A program made the position numbers and the translations under genes. Under the pieces are notes generated by a model that was given only the letters and a program-made list of their open reading frames with translations, searched no databases and was not told the DNA's origin. From Paulinella micropora (taxonomy: Eukaryota > Cercozoa > Imbricatea > Euglyphida), in contig BJOX01000003.1 in the NCBI GenBank assembly GCA_009731375.1, positions 1,701,085 to 1,765,084 on the forward strand: DNA of 64,000 bases, read 5' to 3'. Below, piece by piece: positions 26,035-36,321 of the stretch; within the stretch, counting starts at the first letter, position 1; the number at the start of each line of letters is the position of its first letter.

Positions 26035-28710
26035 ATGTCGACAGAGACCGCCGAAGTGAGTGAATTCTCGGAGGCAGATCAAAGAAGAGAAGAAGAAGAA
26101 GCAGGAGGAGGAGGAGGAGGAGGAGGATTGAATGAAGGAGGAGGAGGAGATGAAGGAGTAGGAGGAGGAGTAGAAGAGGGCTGGGATGACGAAGGAAGAT
26201 ATGGAGGAGACGAAGATGAAGGAGGATTTGAACAAGAAGAGACGGGAGGAGGAGGAGCATATGGTAATCCCTTACCACCTGCTTACACGGGAGGAGGAGG
26301 ACGAAAAATGATAGACTTGATTCATAGTGATGGAGAGGAGATCACAGTGGAGGAACAACAGTGGGTGCAAGACCACTATGACCTCACTAAAAAAGAGTTT
26401 GATAACAAGATGGGGGTAGAGAAGGATACCTATGTGTGGATCCCTCAGGATCAAAGAAGAGAGAAAAGTCGTGCTAAAAAGGATGTCTATATCCTATTAT
26501 CAAACACAGCACAGCTCCTCGGCAAACTGGTCTCTGATCCAGAAGAGAGAAAGAAGATACAGCATATCAAGTTTGGGGACACACACACCCACCTTGAATT
26601 ACTCGATGCTATCTTTGGGGTGTACACTCAAACCCTGATTTGGGAACGTACATACGGCCCACGATGTGAGGGTTACCTCCAGTACACAAACCCAAGAGCA
26701 ACGGCCAGATTCCTCGCGACTGGTCAGGAGGCAGTCGATGTAACAAAAATGAAGACCAATCTGGGTTCGAAAAACTCGAGTGGCATATTTCATTTTTTTA
26801 CAATGGAAATAAAGGCCTTGGAGGAGGGGAAGGCAGAGATGGAAAAAAGCATTAAGGCAGCAGGAGAAACTCATCCTGTGATTGATGAGTTAGAGAAGAC
26901 CGACAGAGTTCTGACCAAGATCAGACTGTTGATGGGTGCGTTACTGCACAAGGAGGCATGGAAGAGATGGATTCCTACCAAGGATCACTCTGTCCTTAAA
27001 TCACTTAGTAACGCACCACCGGTCGCCAACAAAGCAGGTGTTGACCAATATGTGGAGAAATATAATTTTCTCAGATCTGCTTCTGAATTGGTGGCCTTTA
27101 TCACTCATGCTCAAAAGCTGGTGATATCTGAGAAGAAGAAGGCGAAAGAGAATGAGGAGTTCGAGAAGACGATGAGACTGGAAAGAATGAAAGCAAAAGT
27201 GAGTGGTGCAAAGACACACCCTCCGACATATTTGACCCCACCAGCTCCTGCCCCACCAGCCCCTGCACCCTCGGGCTCAACTACGGTGGTGGTCACAAAC
27301 ACGGAGAAGAAGGACAGACAGAACATCATAAATGCCTTCAAGGGGAAGAAAGGAGGAGTGGCAAGTCTCATGCTATATGCCAAGACGAGCTCAGACAAAG
27401 ACTCTGATGCTTCGCTTTTGAGCAAGCTCAAAGAGATCAATGCCTGCATGAAGGCTTTTCCTTGCGACGAAACGCAGGAATACGAGGCCCTTGTTACTGT
27501 TTTTGACCAATCTCTAGTCTCGGAGGGATTTGATCTGACACAGTACAAGTTTTTGAGAAAGAAGGAGGAGATTAAGAGAAACAATGCAACAGGCCTAGAC
27601 GCTCAGTGTGAACTGGCGGTGGCCACACTCATTTCATATTTTCAATCTCATGGATACCAGCATCTCTGCACTGGTACTCTCATAGGATTTGAAATCTTTG
27701 AGACAGTGGCGATGAGTTTGAGGAGTGCTGTTGGCTTGGCGGCGACCCTTACGGAGGTAGTTTCCTCCTATGGGCTATTCTATGGCCGCAAGTCGATCAT
27801 CCTCTATTTCTTTTCGGCGTTACACACAGTTAACCCGAGTAAGCTTACTCAGCTCATACAACAATGCTCGACGTTTAGCTCAGTGAAGTCCAAGAACTTC
27901 CTCGAGACACACGTGTTCGAAAATACGGTTCAAAGCGTTGCTCCGTCAGCACTGTTTCAAGAAGTGATGAGTGCATGCTCAAACATGGACTCGCTCACGG
28001 AGGCACATACGGCACAGGCAGGCGGTGTACCTGTTGGCGCACAAGCCACGTACACAAACAGAGTTGCCGGTTGGAAGAGACAGAGAGAGCCAGACCTGAA
28101 GACCGCATGTTGGAGGTGGTTCGCGGGCTTGCAGTGTAAGGCACAGATGGAGAACAGAGACTGCTCTTTCAATCATGATAGGCAGAACCCAACAGCAAGG
28201 GCAAATTTTCTGAGCAGGACGGAAGGCAAGGAACCGGGCCTTTTCAATATGCTTCAGATTGCCGCTGTGAACGAAGGTTGGTATGCCAATATGTGTGATG
28301 ATGAGGAGTTACGAGAGGCAATCATTACCTACATGAAGAGGATGAAGGAGAAGAAGGAGGAAAGGGAGAGACAAAAGAACTTAAAGGCCTCTCAAAGAGG
28401 ACGAGAAGGAGGAGCAGGAGCAGGAGGACGAGGAGGAGGAGGAGGAGGAGGAGGAGGAGGAGGAACATGGAGAGGAGCCTCGAGGTGGCAGGGAACCCCT
28501 CAGAGAGGAAGAGGAGGAGGTCGGGGATATACCCCTTATGGAGGGAGAGCTGTTCGAGCTCCAGCCCCCCCACCCAGAGGAGGAGGAGGCTCGTGGGCAA
28601 GCTCCAACCCAAATTTCGGTCGAGCTCAGGCCTACAACACTGCCTCGGAGACCGATACGTCATCCTACCCGGACACTACTCAAGGTAATCGTTTCGAGGT
28701 GGTGGAATGA
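26035..28710 (+). CDS. gag: E2 Gag
   Basis: 891 residues, the structural protein of the retrotransposon particle. Residues 1-100 are Glu/Gly-rich. A mostly helical middle (about 110-400) contains EKKDRQNIINAF after a Pro/Ala linker (about 395-420), and a capsid-like helical region runs from about 430 to 660. Near residues 691-720 a CCCH cluster (C-x8-C-x8-C-x3-H, starting CWRWFAGLQC) replaces the CCHC knuckle usual in Gag. The C-terminus (about 785-860) is an RGG/poly-Gly stretch typical of RNA binding. The ATG at 26035 is the first in the frame after the leader. It ends in UGA at 28708 followed in frame by pol. Much longer than typical Ty3 Gag. Confidence 0.88.
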   Translation: MSTETAEVSEFSEADQRREEEEAGGGGGGGGLNEGGGGDEGVGGGVEEGWDDEGRYGGDEDEGGFEQEETGGGGAYGNPLPPAYTGGGGRKMIDLIHSDGEEITVEEQQWVQDHYDLTKKEFDNKMGVEKDTYVWIPQDQRREKSRAKKDVYILLSNTAQLLGKLVSDPEERKKIQHIKFGDTHTHLELLDAIFGVYTQTLIWERTYGPRCEGYLQYTNPRATARFLATGQEAVDVTKMKTNLGSKNSSGIFHFFTMEIKALEEGKAEMEKSIKAAGETHPVIDELEKTDRVLTKIRLLMGALLHKEAWKRWIPTKDHSVLKSLSNAPPVANKAGVDQYVEKYNFLRSASELVAFITHAQKLVISEKKKAKENEEFEKTMRLERMKAKVSGAKTHPPTYLTPPAPAPPAPAPSGSTTVVVTNTEKKDRQNIINAFKGKKGGVASLMLYAKTSSDKDSDASLLSKLKEINACMKAFPCDETQEYEALVTVFDQSLVSEGFDLTQYKFLRKKEEIKRNNATGLDAQCELAVATLISYFQSHGYQHLCTGTLIGFEIFETVAMSLRSAVGLAATLTEVVSSYGLFYGRKSIILYFFSALHTVNPSKLTQLIQQCSTFSSVKSKNFLETHVFENTVQSVAPSALFQEVMSACSNMDSLTEAHTAQAGGVPVGAQATYTNRVAGWKRQREPDLKTACWRWFAGLQCKAQMENRDCSFNHDRQNPTARANFLSRTEGKEPGLFNMLQIAAVNEGWYANMCDDEELREAIITYMKRMKEKKEERERQKNLKASQRGREGGAGAGGRGGGGGGGGGGGTWRGASRWQGTPQRGRGGGRGYTPYGGRAVRAPAPPPRGGGGSWASSNPNFGRAQAYNTASETDTSSYPDTTQGNRFEVVE

Positions 28711-28716
28711 CTGGAG
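28705..28716 (+). promoter_or_regulatory. Gag-pol UGA readthrough site
   Basis: Gag and pol lie in the same frame, separated only by GAA UGA CUG. The frame is open from 28711 onward and pol has no ATG at its start (the first open codon used is inferred). UGA followed by C is the leakiest stop context known in eukaryotes. Readthrough is inferred; an RNA structure downstream was not established. Confidence 0.65.
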
Positions 28717-31700
28717 GGGGAAGAAGAGAGGAAGGAGAAGACTGTGAAGTTTAACCCTAAAGTCACAGTGCTTTCTAATGCTGTTGTGCAGACTGGGCCA
28801 ACGCTTCCTCTATGTGAAAACAAAGATGTGGGTACACAGAGACTGCAGCCCCAAGGTAGTCTCATACCCGTTCATACAGCACGGTTACCAATGATAACTG
28901 ATGCAAATAGGAAGGCGAGACTTGCGATGGAGGCGAGGAGGCCAATGGCAGACGTATCGCCTCGGCCAAGCAAACAACCACGAACAGACTCAATGTCTAC
29001 GGTCGCGGCGGGTGGCGAGCAAAAAGACAATGTGTGTACTCAAGTACCACAAGACAATGTCGCTCAAATAGTAAACGCACCAGTACCGCAGAATAATAAA
29101 AATGTTAATGAGGTGAAGCAGGAGGAGAAGAAGGAGGAGTTGAAAAACTTAGAGACAAGACTCCAAAATTTGGAACGTAAAGTTCTTGTTCTCGCAGCCA
29201 ATATACACAGGCCCGATGCTCTGTGTTATACGGAACTTTATTGTGAAACATTGAAGACAATATTAAAAGTTGGTAATGATACGATGGCGAATATTAATAT
29301 TGTCGGCCGGAAGTTTTTTAATCGATACCGGGACTGGGTGGACGGAAATATGAAAAAGTCAACGGGCACTCTCAAAGGAGTGAGCAGCCGGACGGATATC
29401 ACGGGAATCATCACACTGACCTTTAAATTGAAATCCGCACGAGTATACCGTATGGACCTCTATGTCGTCCCCGGTTACCACGGGTCAATATTACTATCGT
29501 ATGACCAATTGGCTACGATGGGGGCTGTGATTGATTGCGCCGCACGGCGAGTGATATATGGAGTAAAAAGAGGAGAAGAGAACGATATTGATCCCTTCAA
29601 CGCTACTGACTCTTATGAGGCTTATGAGCTGAGTCTAGCGACGGATCACAAAAAGATGGCCATCGCACATGAGGCACTTGAGGTGTACGTTCACCCCCAT
29701 GTCGTAAGACCGGATGAACTGTCCTGGACCGACAATTGGGAATCCCAAGTGTGCACTGTCACAGTTCCGACATGCCATTGGGACAAAAAGTCTATTGATG
29801 ACTTAATCGAGAAGCGAAAGGAGGAGATTATATGTGTCGCACAAAGAAGCCCGTCGTTGGCGAGATTCGCGGAAGGAGTAGGAACAGATGTCCATATTAC
29901 TAACGGATACTGTTTCCATGCGAAAGTAGGAGAAGAAAAAAGGGAGGCGTTTGTACCAAGGAGAACGGGGCGAATCCCGGATACTCCACCAGAAACTATT
30001 AAAAGTTTTATTACTGATTTCTGGGGTGACGAGCCCACGTGGCCGCGTTCACTGTCTGAAGTGAAGAAATGCTTACGGACTTTATTCGAAAATAATAAGC
30101 CGTATACTATTATCCTGCCATATAATGAGAAGGCGATATGGGCGCAGGAAATAAGGGACCGGCTTATTGATCATCCTATACCGGTACCCTCTCGCAAGCA
30201 ACAGCTAGTGGTGGCTTGTCGTATGGGAACTCGTGAGCAGAGCAGTGCATACAAGCGGAAGCTCAGAGACCTCGACAAGTTGAAATTGATACCGCAAGCA
30301 TTCACATGCTTTGATGGTTTTTACACCCGTAAAGCTCCTTTGCAATACGCGAGACTCATTGACATGCTGGTGGAGCTCGGTAAAGATGATGAGCCGGACA
30401 CGGTCACGTATGAAAAGACGGGCCTAGATGATGTCTCGGAAGAGGACTTAGGCTTGGAGGAGGACAGAGAACCCCTCAAGCAGCATAAGCAGATGTCTGA
30501 TGAAGATTTTCAAGAGGCGGCGCGGAAAATATTGGAAGAAGGAGTAGGCACGGAGAAGGAGAAGGAGCTTTTAAAAGCCAAATTAGAGGCGAACAAGGAA
30601 ATTTTTGACCCTCCACATGCAGGTGGTGTCAAGCCTGAAGATTTCACTGCGGTTATTTACAAAATACCGGGTGCGGAGCCGTCACCGGCACCACGAAGGG
30701 CGAATTTGAGTATACATGAGGCGAAGATAGCGGAGGAGCTAGCAAGACAGCTGCTCAATGAGGACTTTATTGAGAGATCAACATCTCCAATAGTCTCACA
30801 ACCGAGAATAGTGCCGAAGCCAGGAGGAGAATGGCGCCTGACAGTTAACTATGCTCGTGTTAACAAGGTGCTGGAGGAAGAGAGAAATCCTCTCCCGACA
30901 TTAGAAGAAGGAAGGAGAGTACTGCGGAATGCAAAATTCTATTCGGTCATTGACCTTAAGAATGGCTTCTGGCAGATACCACTGGAGGAAAAGTCCAGAT
31001 GGCTGACGGCGTTTGTGGTGGGTATGGAAATATACCAATGGAAAGTGCTTCCGATGGGCCTCAAGCAAGCCCCAGGACTTTTCCAGAAGGCGATGCAGAA
31101 GATGTTGAGCAGTCAGTACGATGATTTGTCTGACGGTGGCTTTATGAGAAGGCGGGGACAGAAGGCGGGAGAATATGCATTTTGCTATATCGATGACATT
31201 ATCGTATACTCTAACACAATGGAGGAGCATATCGATCATTTGTCCGATATATTCAGGCGCATCGGAGCTTTTGGCCTGAAGTGCAATCTAAAGAAGTGTC
31301 AACTTGCCAAGACGAGTGTGACATACTTAGGGTACGAGATCTCCCATAATCGAGTCTCGATATCCAAAGAGAAGAGGGAGGAGATTATGAATCGACCGAT
31401 ACCGAAGAACCGCACTGAATTGCACTCATTCCTTGCGATGGCGCAATACTATAGCCAGTTTATACCCGATTGGGGTGCAACACGGGCTAAGTTGGAGAAA
31501 ATGATAGATTTTGGAGACTTTGAGAAGTGGGGCGAAGAGGCTTTGCAAGCGTTTCATGCGCTCAAAGATCTTATTTATAAAGACCCGAAAGACGGAGGAC
31601 TGGTGTTAACGATGCCCGACTTTACGAAACAATTCGTAGTCGATACAGACGCATCTAAGTTTGCGATTGGGGCTGTATTACAACAAGAGGATGAGGAGAA

Positions 31701-34524
31701 GAAATTACGCCCAATCATGTTTATTAGTAGGAAGTTGTGTGCGGCGGAGAGAAACTATTGCACAAGGCAAAGAGAGGCGTTGGCGGTAGTATGGGCCCTC
31801 AAGAGGCTCAGAGAGTATTTGTGGGGAGGACCTCAATTTACTGTCAGAACTGATCATCATAACCTGTTATGGTTGATGAATCATGAACAGACGGGACGGC
31901 TGGCGCGGTGGCAAGCGTTCTTGTCTTGTTTCGATTTTACAATGGTCCATCTACCGGGAAAGCGAAATGTGGTCGCTGATAGCCTCTCTAGGCTAGAGTT
32001 TAACTCAGAAGTATCGGCGTTGGTGTCCACGGTGGAGATGGAAGACTTGTCCACTGACAAGGTGTATGAGGTCAGCCACATTGAGGCGATGGAGATGGCG
32101 AGTGGAGTCCGATATGACCGCACAGGTCTACGGTACAGTCCACAAGGCCCGGATCACGGGATATGTTGTGAGCTACATACCCAGGAGGACGCTGAGTGGT
32201 CCTATGAGGTATATGAGAATGCGAAGGCGAACATAAGAGAGGAAGAGGAGACGCAGGAAGTTTATGCGGAGCCTCCTCAAGAGCGGAGAAGTGACCTAGA
32301 CGATGACCCGGAAAGAATCGGGGTACGGCTAGAAGATGGTACTATCCATATAGCCTCGCCTACCGCATGGAGGCAACAACAGGCTCAAGATCCGGAGTTT
32401 AAAGAACTGATACAGTTATATCAGAACCCGGATGAGCTACGGATGACGAAAGCGATCAAAGATCAGATGAAGGAGATGGGATGGAGAGATGGTCTACTGT
32501 GGTACAAGGGCCTTCACGGTCGCTATGCGTCACAGCCGGACAAATGGACCCTTTGGGTACCGGAGAGTCTGAGACGATTTATATTTGTCGCAGCCCACAA
32601 TTGCCCACTTTTGGCGCATCCGGGTCGACAACGAACTCATATGTTCGTAGCGAGGCGATTCTGGTGGAAGAAGATGAAGGAGGAGATAGATCAGGCGGTG
32701 GATGCATGCATCCCGTGCAAGATAAACAAAACACCACTGAAGGCAAATTTCGGCCTGATTGGCGAATTTCCTCTTCATGCGGGGATGTTTGAGTTTATAC
32801 ACATTGATCATGTGGGACCTTTCCCAGAATCGAAGGATGGTTACAAATACCTCCTTACGGCTATTGACAGAGCCACCAACTATGTGTGGATCATCCCTGT
32901 CAAAGACGTTACCGGCAAGACGACGGCCGAGGCGCTGATCGATAGGATCATCTCACAGATCGGAGTACCAAGAAAGATATGTTCTGATCGAGGCTCGGAC
33001 TTTAATAACGAGGTCATCGACAAACTATCTAAGTATTACGGGATGAAATGGCAATATGTTACTGCCTATAACCCGCGAGCAAATGGGAAAATCGAGCGGG
33101 TACACAGACCCCTCAAAGCCTCGCTAAAGATGTATTGCACGAAGAAGGAGAATCAAAGAGCATGGGTCGAGGCAGCACCATCATTTGCGTTTGCAATGAA
33201 CTGTCTACCCTCTACGGCGTTAGGAGGCTCGAAGAGCTCAATCTCGCCATATCAGTTAGTATATGGGCGTGAGCCTGATATCCCGACTTCGCTCCTTCAC
33301 CCAAAAGACACTTGGGCGGATGCGGATGAGTTGTTTGGGATGAGACTTAGAGTGAAGATGGAGGCGGAACAAATAGTCAGGGCGCATAGAGAGGCGGAGC
33401 GCCGAAAGACTGATGCTGAAGGGGTGCGACAAGCGCACTTGGATCAGATCAAGTTCCAGGTCGGGGATATTGTACTATTGTACCATCCTCAAGTCCCGAA
33501 GGGAGTCAGCTCTAAGCTGTTCACTCACTGGAAAGGACCTTATCAGATTATGGAACAGACGGGACCTCTGAATTACAAGATCAGGGGTAGAGGGAAGGTG
33601 CAAATTGTGAATGTAAGAAGGCTGATTAAGTATGATCCCTTCTTACTGGAAGATGAATCCGTTGAGGAGGCGTTAAAACGGATGAAGGATGATTTCAAAG
33701 AGGTGCCGCCCATCCACAAGGAGGCTGGCATAGACCAAGACGATGCTTATCGGGCACCGATAGCTGAGAAGGAGGAGAGTGAGGTGGACAGCAAGGAGAA
33801 GACTGACCGCATAAGCGCGGTGGGGACTCAGTCCAAGTCTCCGCGAGAGCATAGCGGAAAGAAGGAGAAGATCACAGAGGCGCAGCTAAGGAGAGCGCGG
33901 AATGATCTTATCAACGACCAACCGAGGAAGGCGATGAGGTCGATGAGATCAAAGGACGTCCACCAGGAGGAGGAGGGGACGGACACTGACCCAAACGCGG
34001 GCAACGTTGAGATTGTCCATGAGCGATGGAAGGAAGGCGATGCGATAGCAACCATCGCATGGGTGAAAAATGTTTTCTATCTGATGAGACCAGCGGAACA
34101 ACATGTCGCTGATGACACTCTCTCAGACTTATACTTGATGCGGGTCGTGGCGGTCCCACGACAGATGCGTGTCACACGGACACTCAAAATATCATCAGCC
34201 GCAAAGATAGTACAACCGATACTCCAGTTCTGGAGAAGTATGGACCCGGTTGAGGATCCAAAGGCAAGACATTATCTGCCAGTATATAAAGACGCAAAAA
34301 GTCTCGAGACATGGGATGATACAATTACTCCCAGAGACAAGGATTACACTGCGTGGACCATTCAGACACTGCCAAGAGGAGTGCTTGATGTCCCTTTTGA
34401 ATTATCGTTGGGCGGAATCCCTAATAAGATCTGGGACATTCTCGAACAGTCAAAGTTCGATCTGACTTTTGTTGGTGGTCCTCCACCAGGCAAAGAAATC
34501 CGCGCCAGACGACGAAGGCAGTGA
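28711..34524 (+). CDS. pol: E2 Pol (PR-like, RT, RNase H, INT, C-terminal extension)
   Basis: About 1930 residues, counted here from 28744. A PR-like region lies near 176-270 (GNDTMANINI, SILLSYDQLATMGAVID), without the canonical D-T/S-G triad. A long spacer runs to about 640. RT has DLKNGFWQIPL, YQWKVLPMGL and FCYIDDIIVYS near 815. RNase H runs from DTDASKFAIGAVL (about 965) to DSLSR (about 1085). Integrase has an HHCC zinc domain (about 1285-1325), D in FIHIDHVGPF, D in CSDRGSDF, E in GKIERVHRPL, and a GPY/F module (WKGPYQIM, about 1596). The last 200 residues form an extension shared with E1. It makes cDNA and integrates it. Probably translated by UGA readthrough from gag, and otherwise intact. 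Confidence 0.93.
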   Translation: MEGEEERKEKTVKFNPKVTVLSNAVVQTGPTLPLCENKDVGTQRLQPQGSLIPVHTARLPMITDANRKARLAMEARRPMADVSPRPSKQPRTDSMSTVAAGGEQKDNVCTQVPQDNVAQIVNAPVPQNNKNVNEVKQEEKKEELKNLETRLQNLERKVLVLAANIHRPDALCYTELYCETLKTILKVGNDTMANINIVGRKFFNRYRDWVDGNMKKSTGTLKGVSSRTDITGIITLTFKLKSARVYRMDLYVVPGYHGSILLSYDQLATMGAVIDCAARRVIYGVKRGEENDIDPFNATDSYEAYELSLATDHKKMAIAHEALEVYVHPHVVRPDELSWTDNWESQVCTVTVPTCHWDKKSIDDLIEKRKEEIICVAQRSPSLARFAEGVGTDVHITNGYCFHAKVGEEKREAFVPRRTGRIPDTPPETIKSFITDFWGDEPTWPRSLSEVKKCLRTLFENNKPYTIILPYNEKAIWAQEIRDRLIDHPIPVPSRKQQLVVACRMGTREQSSAYKRKLRDLDKLKLIPQAFTCFDGFYTRKAPLQYARLIDMLVELGKDDEPDTVTYEKTGLDDVSEEDLGLEEDREPLKQHKQMSDEDFQEAARKILEEGVGTEKEKELLKAKLEANKEIFDPPHAGGVKPEDFTAVIYKIPGAEPSPAPRRANLSIHEAKIAEELARQLLNEDFIERSTSPIVSQPRIVPKPGGEWRLTVNYARVNKVLEEERNPLPTLEEGRRVLRNAKFYSVIDLKNGFWQIPLEEKSRWLTAFVVGMEIYQWKVLPMGLKQAPGLFQKAMQKMLSSQYDDLSDGGFMRRRGQKAGEYAFCYIDDIIVYSNTMEEHIDHLSDIFRRIGAFGLKCNLKKCQLAKTSVTYLGYEISHNRVSISKEKREEIMNRPIPKNRTELHSFLAMAQYYSQFIPDWGATRAKLEKMIDFGDFEKWGEEALQAFHALKDLIYKDPKDGGLVLTMPDFTKQFVVDTDASKFAIGAVLQQEDEEKKLRPIMFISRKLCAAERNYCTRQREALAVVWALKRLREYLWGGPQFTVRTDHHNLLWLMNHEQTGRLARWQAFLSCFDFTMVHLPGKRNVVADSLSRLEFNSEVSALVSTVEMEDLSTDKVYEVSHIEAMEMASGVRYDRTGLRYSPQGPDHGICCELHTQEDAEWSYEVYENAKANIREEEETQEVYAEPPQERRSDLDDDPERIGVRLEDGTIHIASPTAWRQQQAQDPEFKELIQLYQNPDELRMTKAIKDQMKEMGWRDGLLWYKGLHGRYASQPDKWTLWVPESLRRFIFVAAHNCPLLAHPGRQRTHMFVARRFWWKKMKEEIDQAVDACIPCKINKTPLKANFGLIGEFPLHAGMFEFIHIDHVGPFPESKDGYKYLLTAIDRATNYVWIIPVKDVTGKTTAEALIDRIISQIGVPRKICSDRGSDFNNEVIDKLSKYYGMKWQYVTAYNPRANGKIERVHRPLKASLKMYCTKKENQRAWVEAAPSFAFAMNCLPSTALGGSKSSISPYQLVYGREPDIPTSLLHPKDTWADADELFGMRLRVKMEAEQIVRAHREAERRKTDAEGVRQAHLDQIKFQVGDIVLLYHPQVPKGVSSKLFTHWKGPYQIMEQTGPLNYKIRGRGKVQIVNVRRLIKYDPFLLEDESVEEALKRMKDDFKEVPPIHKEAGIDQDDAYRAPIAEKEESEVDSKEKTDRISAVGTQSKSPREHSGKKEKITEAQLRRARNDLINDQPRKAMRSMRSKDVHQEEEGTDTDPNAGNVEIVHERWKEGDAIATIAWVKNVFYLMRPAEQHVADDTLSDLYLMRVVAVPRQMRVTRTLKISSAAKIVQPILQFWRSMDPVEDPKARHYLPVYKDAKSLETWDDTITPRDKDYTAWTIQTLPRGVLDVPFELSLGGIPNKIWDILEQSKFDLTFVGGPPPGKEIRARRRRQ

Positions 34525-35375
34525 CAAAGAAACTATTTTTCTTTATGCGTCTCAAATAAACTGATTGATTGCCCACGGCGTATCATGATTTGATCATGCA
34601 TCATCAGTTATCAATATGAATATTAAAAAGACTCAGTGATATAACTTGGCATTCGATCGCAACATACGAGTGCGAAAGGTCGATCGACGATGATACTACA
34701 CCGTATACGGGGATCGCTAGTGTATTGAGCGATGGTGTTCCCGGGTATGACCCTTTCCAAGTCCTGGGATGATGTTCTCGAAAATGAAATGTTCTCTGAA
34801 ACTTTCATTAAATTATTTTTTACGATAGATTATATACTGTCGTACCTGAGCACGGTCAATCTCTACTTGTGTCGGTATATCGCAGGGTCGGGTACATACA
34901 CCTCGACTTCGGATATAGCTATTAGGACTGGCCCCCTAATACTATATCATAGGATATCCGCCTTATACAAGGGTATGTCATTAAAAAAGACAATGTACTT
35001 ACGATCTCCCTGTGAATAATAATAATAATAATGATAATGATAAGAAGAAGAAGGAGATCAAAGGGGGAATCGTACTACAGCACCACGTTGCTTGTATTTT
35101 TTTATTAATTGTACGTTTGTTCTTGACATACTGCCGAAAAAAAAAAAAAAAAAAAAAAAAAAGAGAGATTGAGGGGAAGGAGTTCAAAAATCTACAAGAA
35201 TGGCTGGAGAATCCGCTTTGACGTGCCGTATGAGGATATATTTATCGTCTTTTAGCGTCTATCCGTGGGTCGATGCGCTGTGTGGCATGACTCCATAGCG
35301 CATACTATTTGCAGAAAGAAATCAGAAGGTGTATGACGAAAATGCTATTTCCGTCATAAAATCGGGAGGGGGTAC
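34525..35375 (+). other. E2 3' untranslated region and polypurine tract
   Basis: About 850 bp after pol, A/T-rich with an AAT array (35017-35040) and a poly-A run (35139-35162). The tract AAAATCGGGAGGGGG (35358-35372) just before the 3' LTR is the likely polypurine tract. No gene is seen. Confidence 0.65.
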
Positions 35376-35612
35376 TGTAGGCATCACCCCCCGGATAGCC
35401 GGTAAAAAATACCTTTTCCTGGTGACAGGTGCACCAGCTTGTTTTTCAGTATTATTTGTCCGGATTGGACCTGATGCCATTTTATTCCTGGTCTGTTGCT
35501 GTTTTCCTTTTTGGCTTCACTGAGCTAATACAACGAGACATCATTCTCATTCTTGAGGACTGTGTTTGGTTGTATTACCGACTTTTTACGAGCTATCGTT
35601 GGGGGCATTACA
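35376..35612 (+). repeat. E2 3' LTR
   Basis: 237 bp copy of 25016-25251 with one extra A and four substitutions. Next to it the DIRS gag resumes. Confidence 0.92.
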
Positions 35613-35839
35613 AGGATGAGGTGGAGGAATTCTTTACTCCTGCTGTGCCCCTGCTCAAGAAGCGCAAGATCGGCGCTGCGAAAGATCTCTCGTCCTACCG
35701 CTGTTACAACTGTGGAGAGCTTGGTCACCTTTCACCGAAATGCCCCTTGGGAAATAAGAGAGAGCGTGACGAACTTGATCCGCGTGGTGCTGGGGGACCC
35801 AGAGGCAGAGCTGCATTTGACCTGCCCTGCCGCAGGTGA
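35613..35839 (+). pseudogene. DIRS gag, 3' part with zinc knuckle
   Basis: From 35617 the frame DEVEEFFTPAV continues the frame broken at 14994 (VDQELWD) once both Ty3 elements and one duplication copy are removed. It contains a classical CCHC knuckle, CYNCGELGHLSPKC, and a basic tail, ending in TGA at 35837. The knuckle identifies a nucleocapsid-type RNA-binding end of Gag. It can no longer be expressed together with its N-terminal part. Confidence 0.8.
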
Positions 35840-36321
35840 CTGAACGTTAGAATGATATGTTGTGCCCAACATTAGTACGAGTCTGTGGGTGGAAACTAAG
35901 CAGTTACAATATTGAATCTAATAAAGTCAAATTTTTTTCACTTTTGACAATTGAATATATGTATAATGTTTAATAGAATTGATTTGCTTTAAGTTGATAC
36001 AGGGCAATATTAACTGTCTGATAGGAGTCTGAAGTGGCAGTGCAAATTATTAAAGTATTTAGTAAAAGCGGAGTGTGGCCTACGCGCTAAAGGGTCAGAT
36101 GTGACTTCACCTTGGAAAAAAATTAGAGACTCGCTGGGAGAATTCCCAAAACGATTTGCTTGGTACGATAGTCGTGATAACAAAACATGTAAGTTTTGTA
36201 AATAGAAATATCATATCATTGACGCCTGTCCTGGACTGCCAACTATCGTAGCGAAAAATGATAGAATTGATTTTGTGGAGAAACTACTTAGTTTGCCACA
36301 AATATCACTCGCTTTAGCGGC
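35840..36321 (+). pseudogene. DIRS linker between gag and RT, decayed
   Basis: The first 230 bp are A/T-rich with no gene. From about 36110 a broken frame reads WKKIRDSLGEFPKRFAWYD, then a Cys pair (CKFCK), a stop, and IDACPGLPT with a further stop at about 36324. It runs in the direction of the RT gene and may be its N-terminus. Confidence 0.5.

Larger units (their letters stand above)
25016..35612 (+). mobile_element. Ty3/gypsy retrotransposon E2 (apparently intact)
   Basis: LTRs of 236 bp (25016-25251) and 237 bp (35376-35612) start TGTAGGCATC and end GGGGGCATTACA, differing by four substitutions and one indel. Inside are a leader with a TGG primer-site start, gag, pol in the same frame after one UGA, a 3' untranslated region and a purine tract. 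Flanks are GGGA (DIRS side, once E1 is removed) and AGGA, a 4-bp duplication with one mismatch. The coding regions show no internal stop apart from the gag-pol UGA. Confidence 0.93.
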
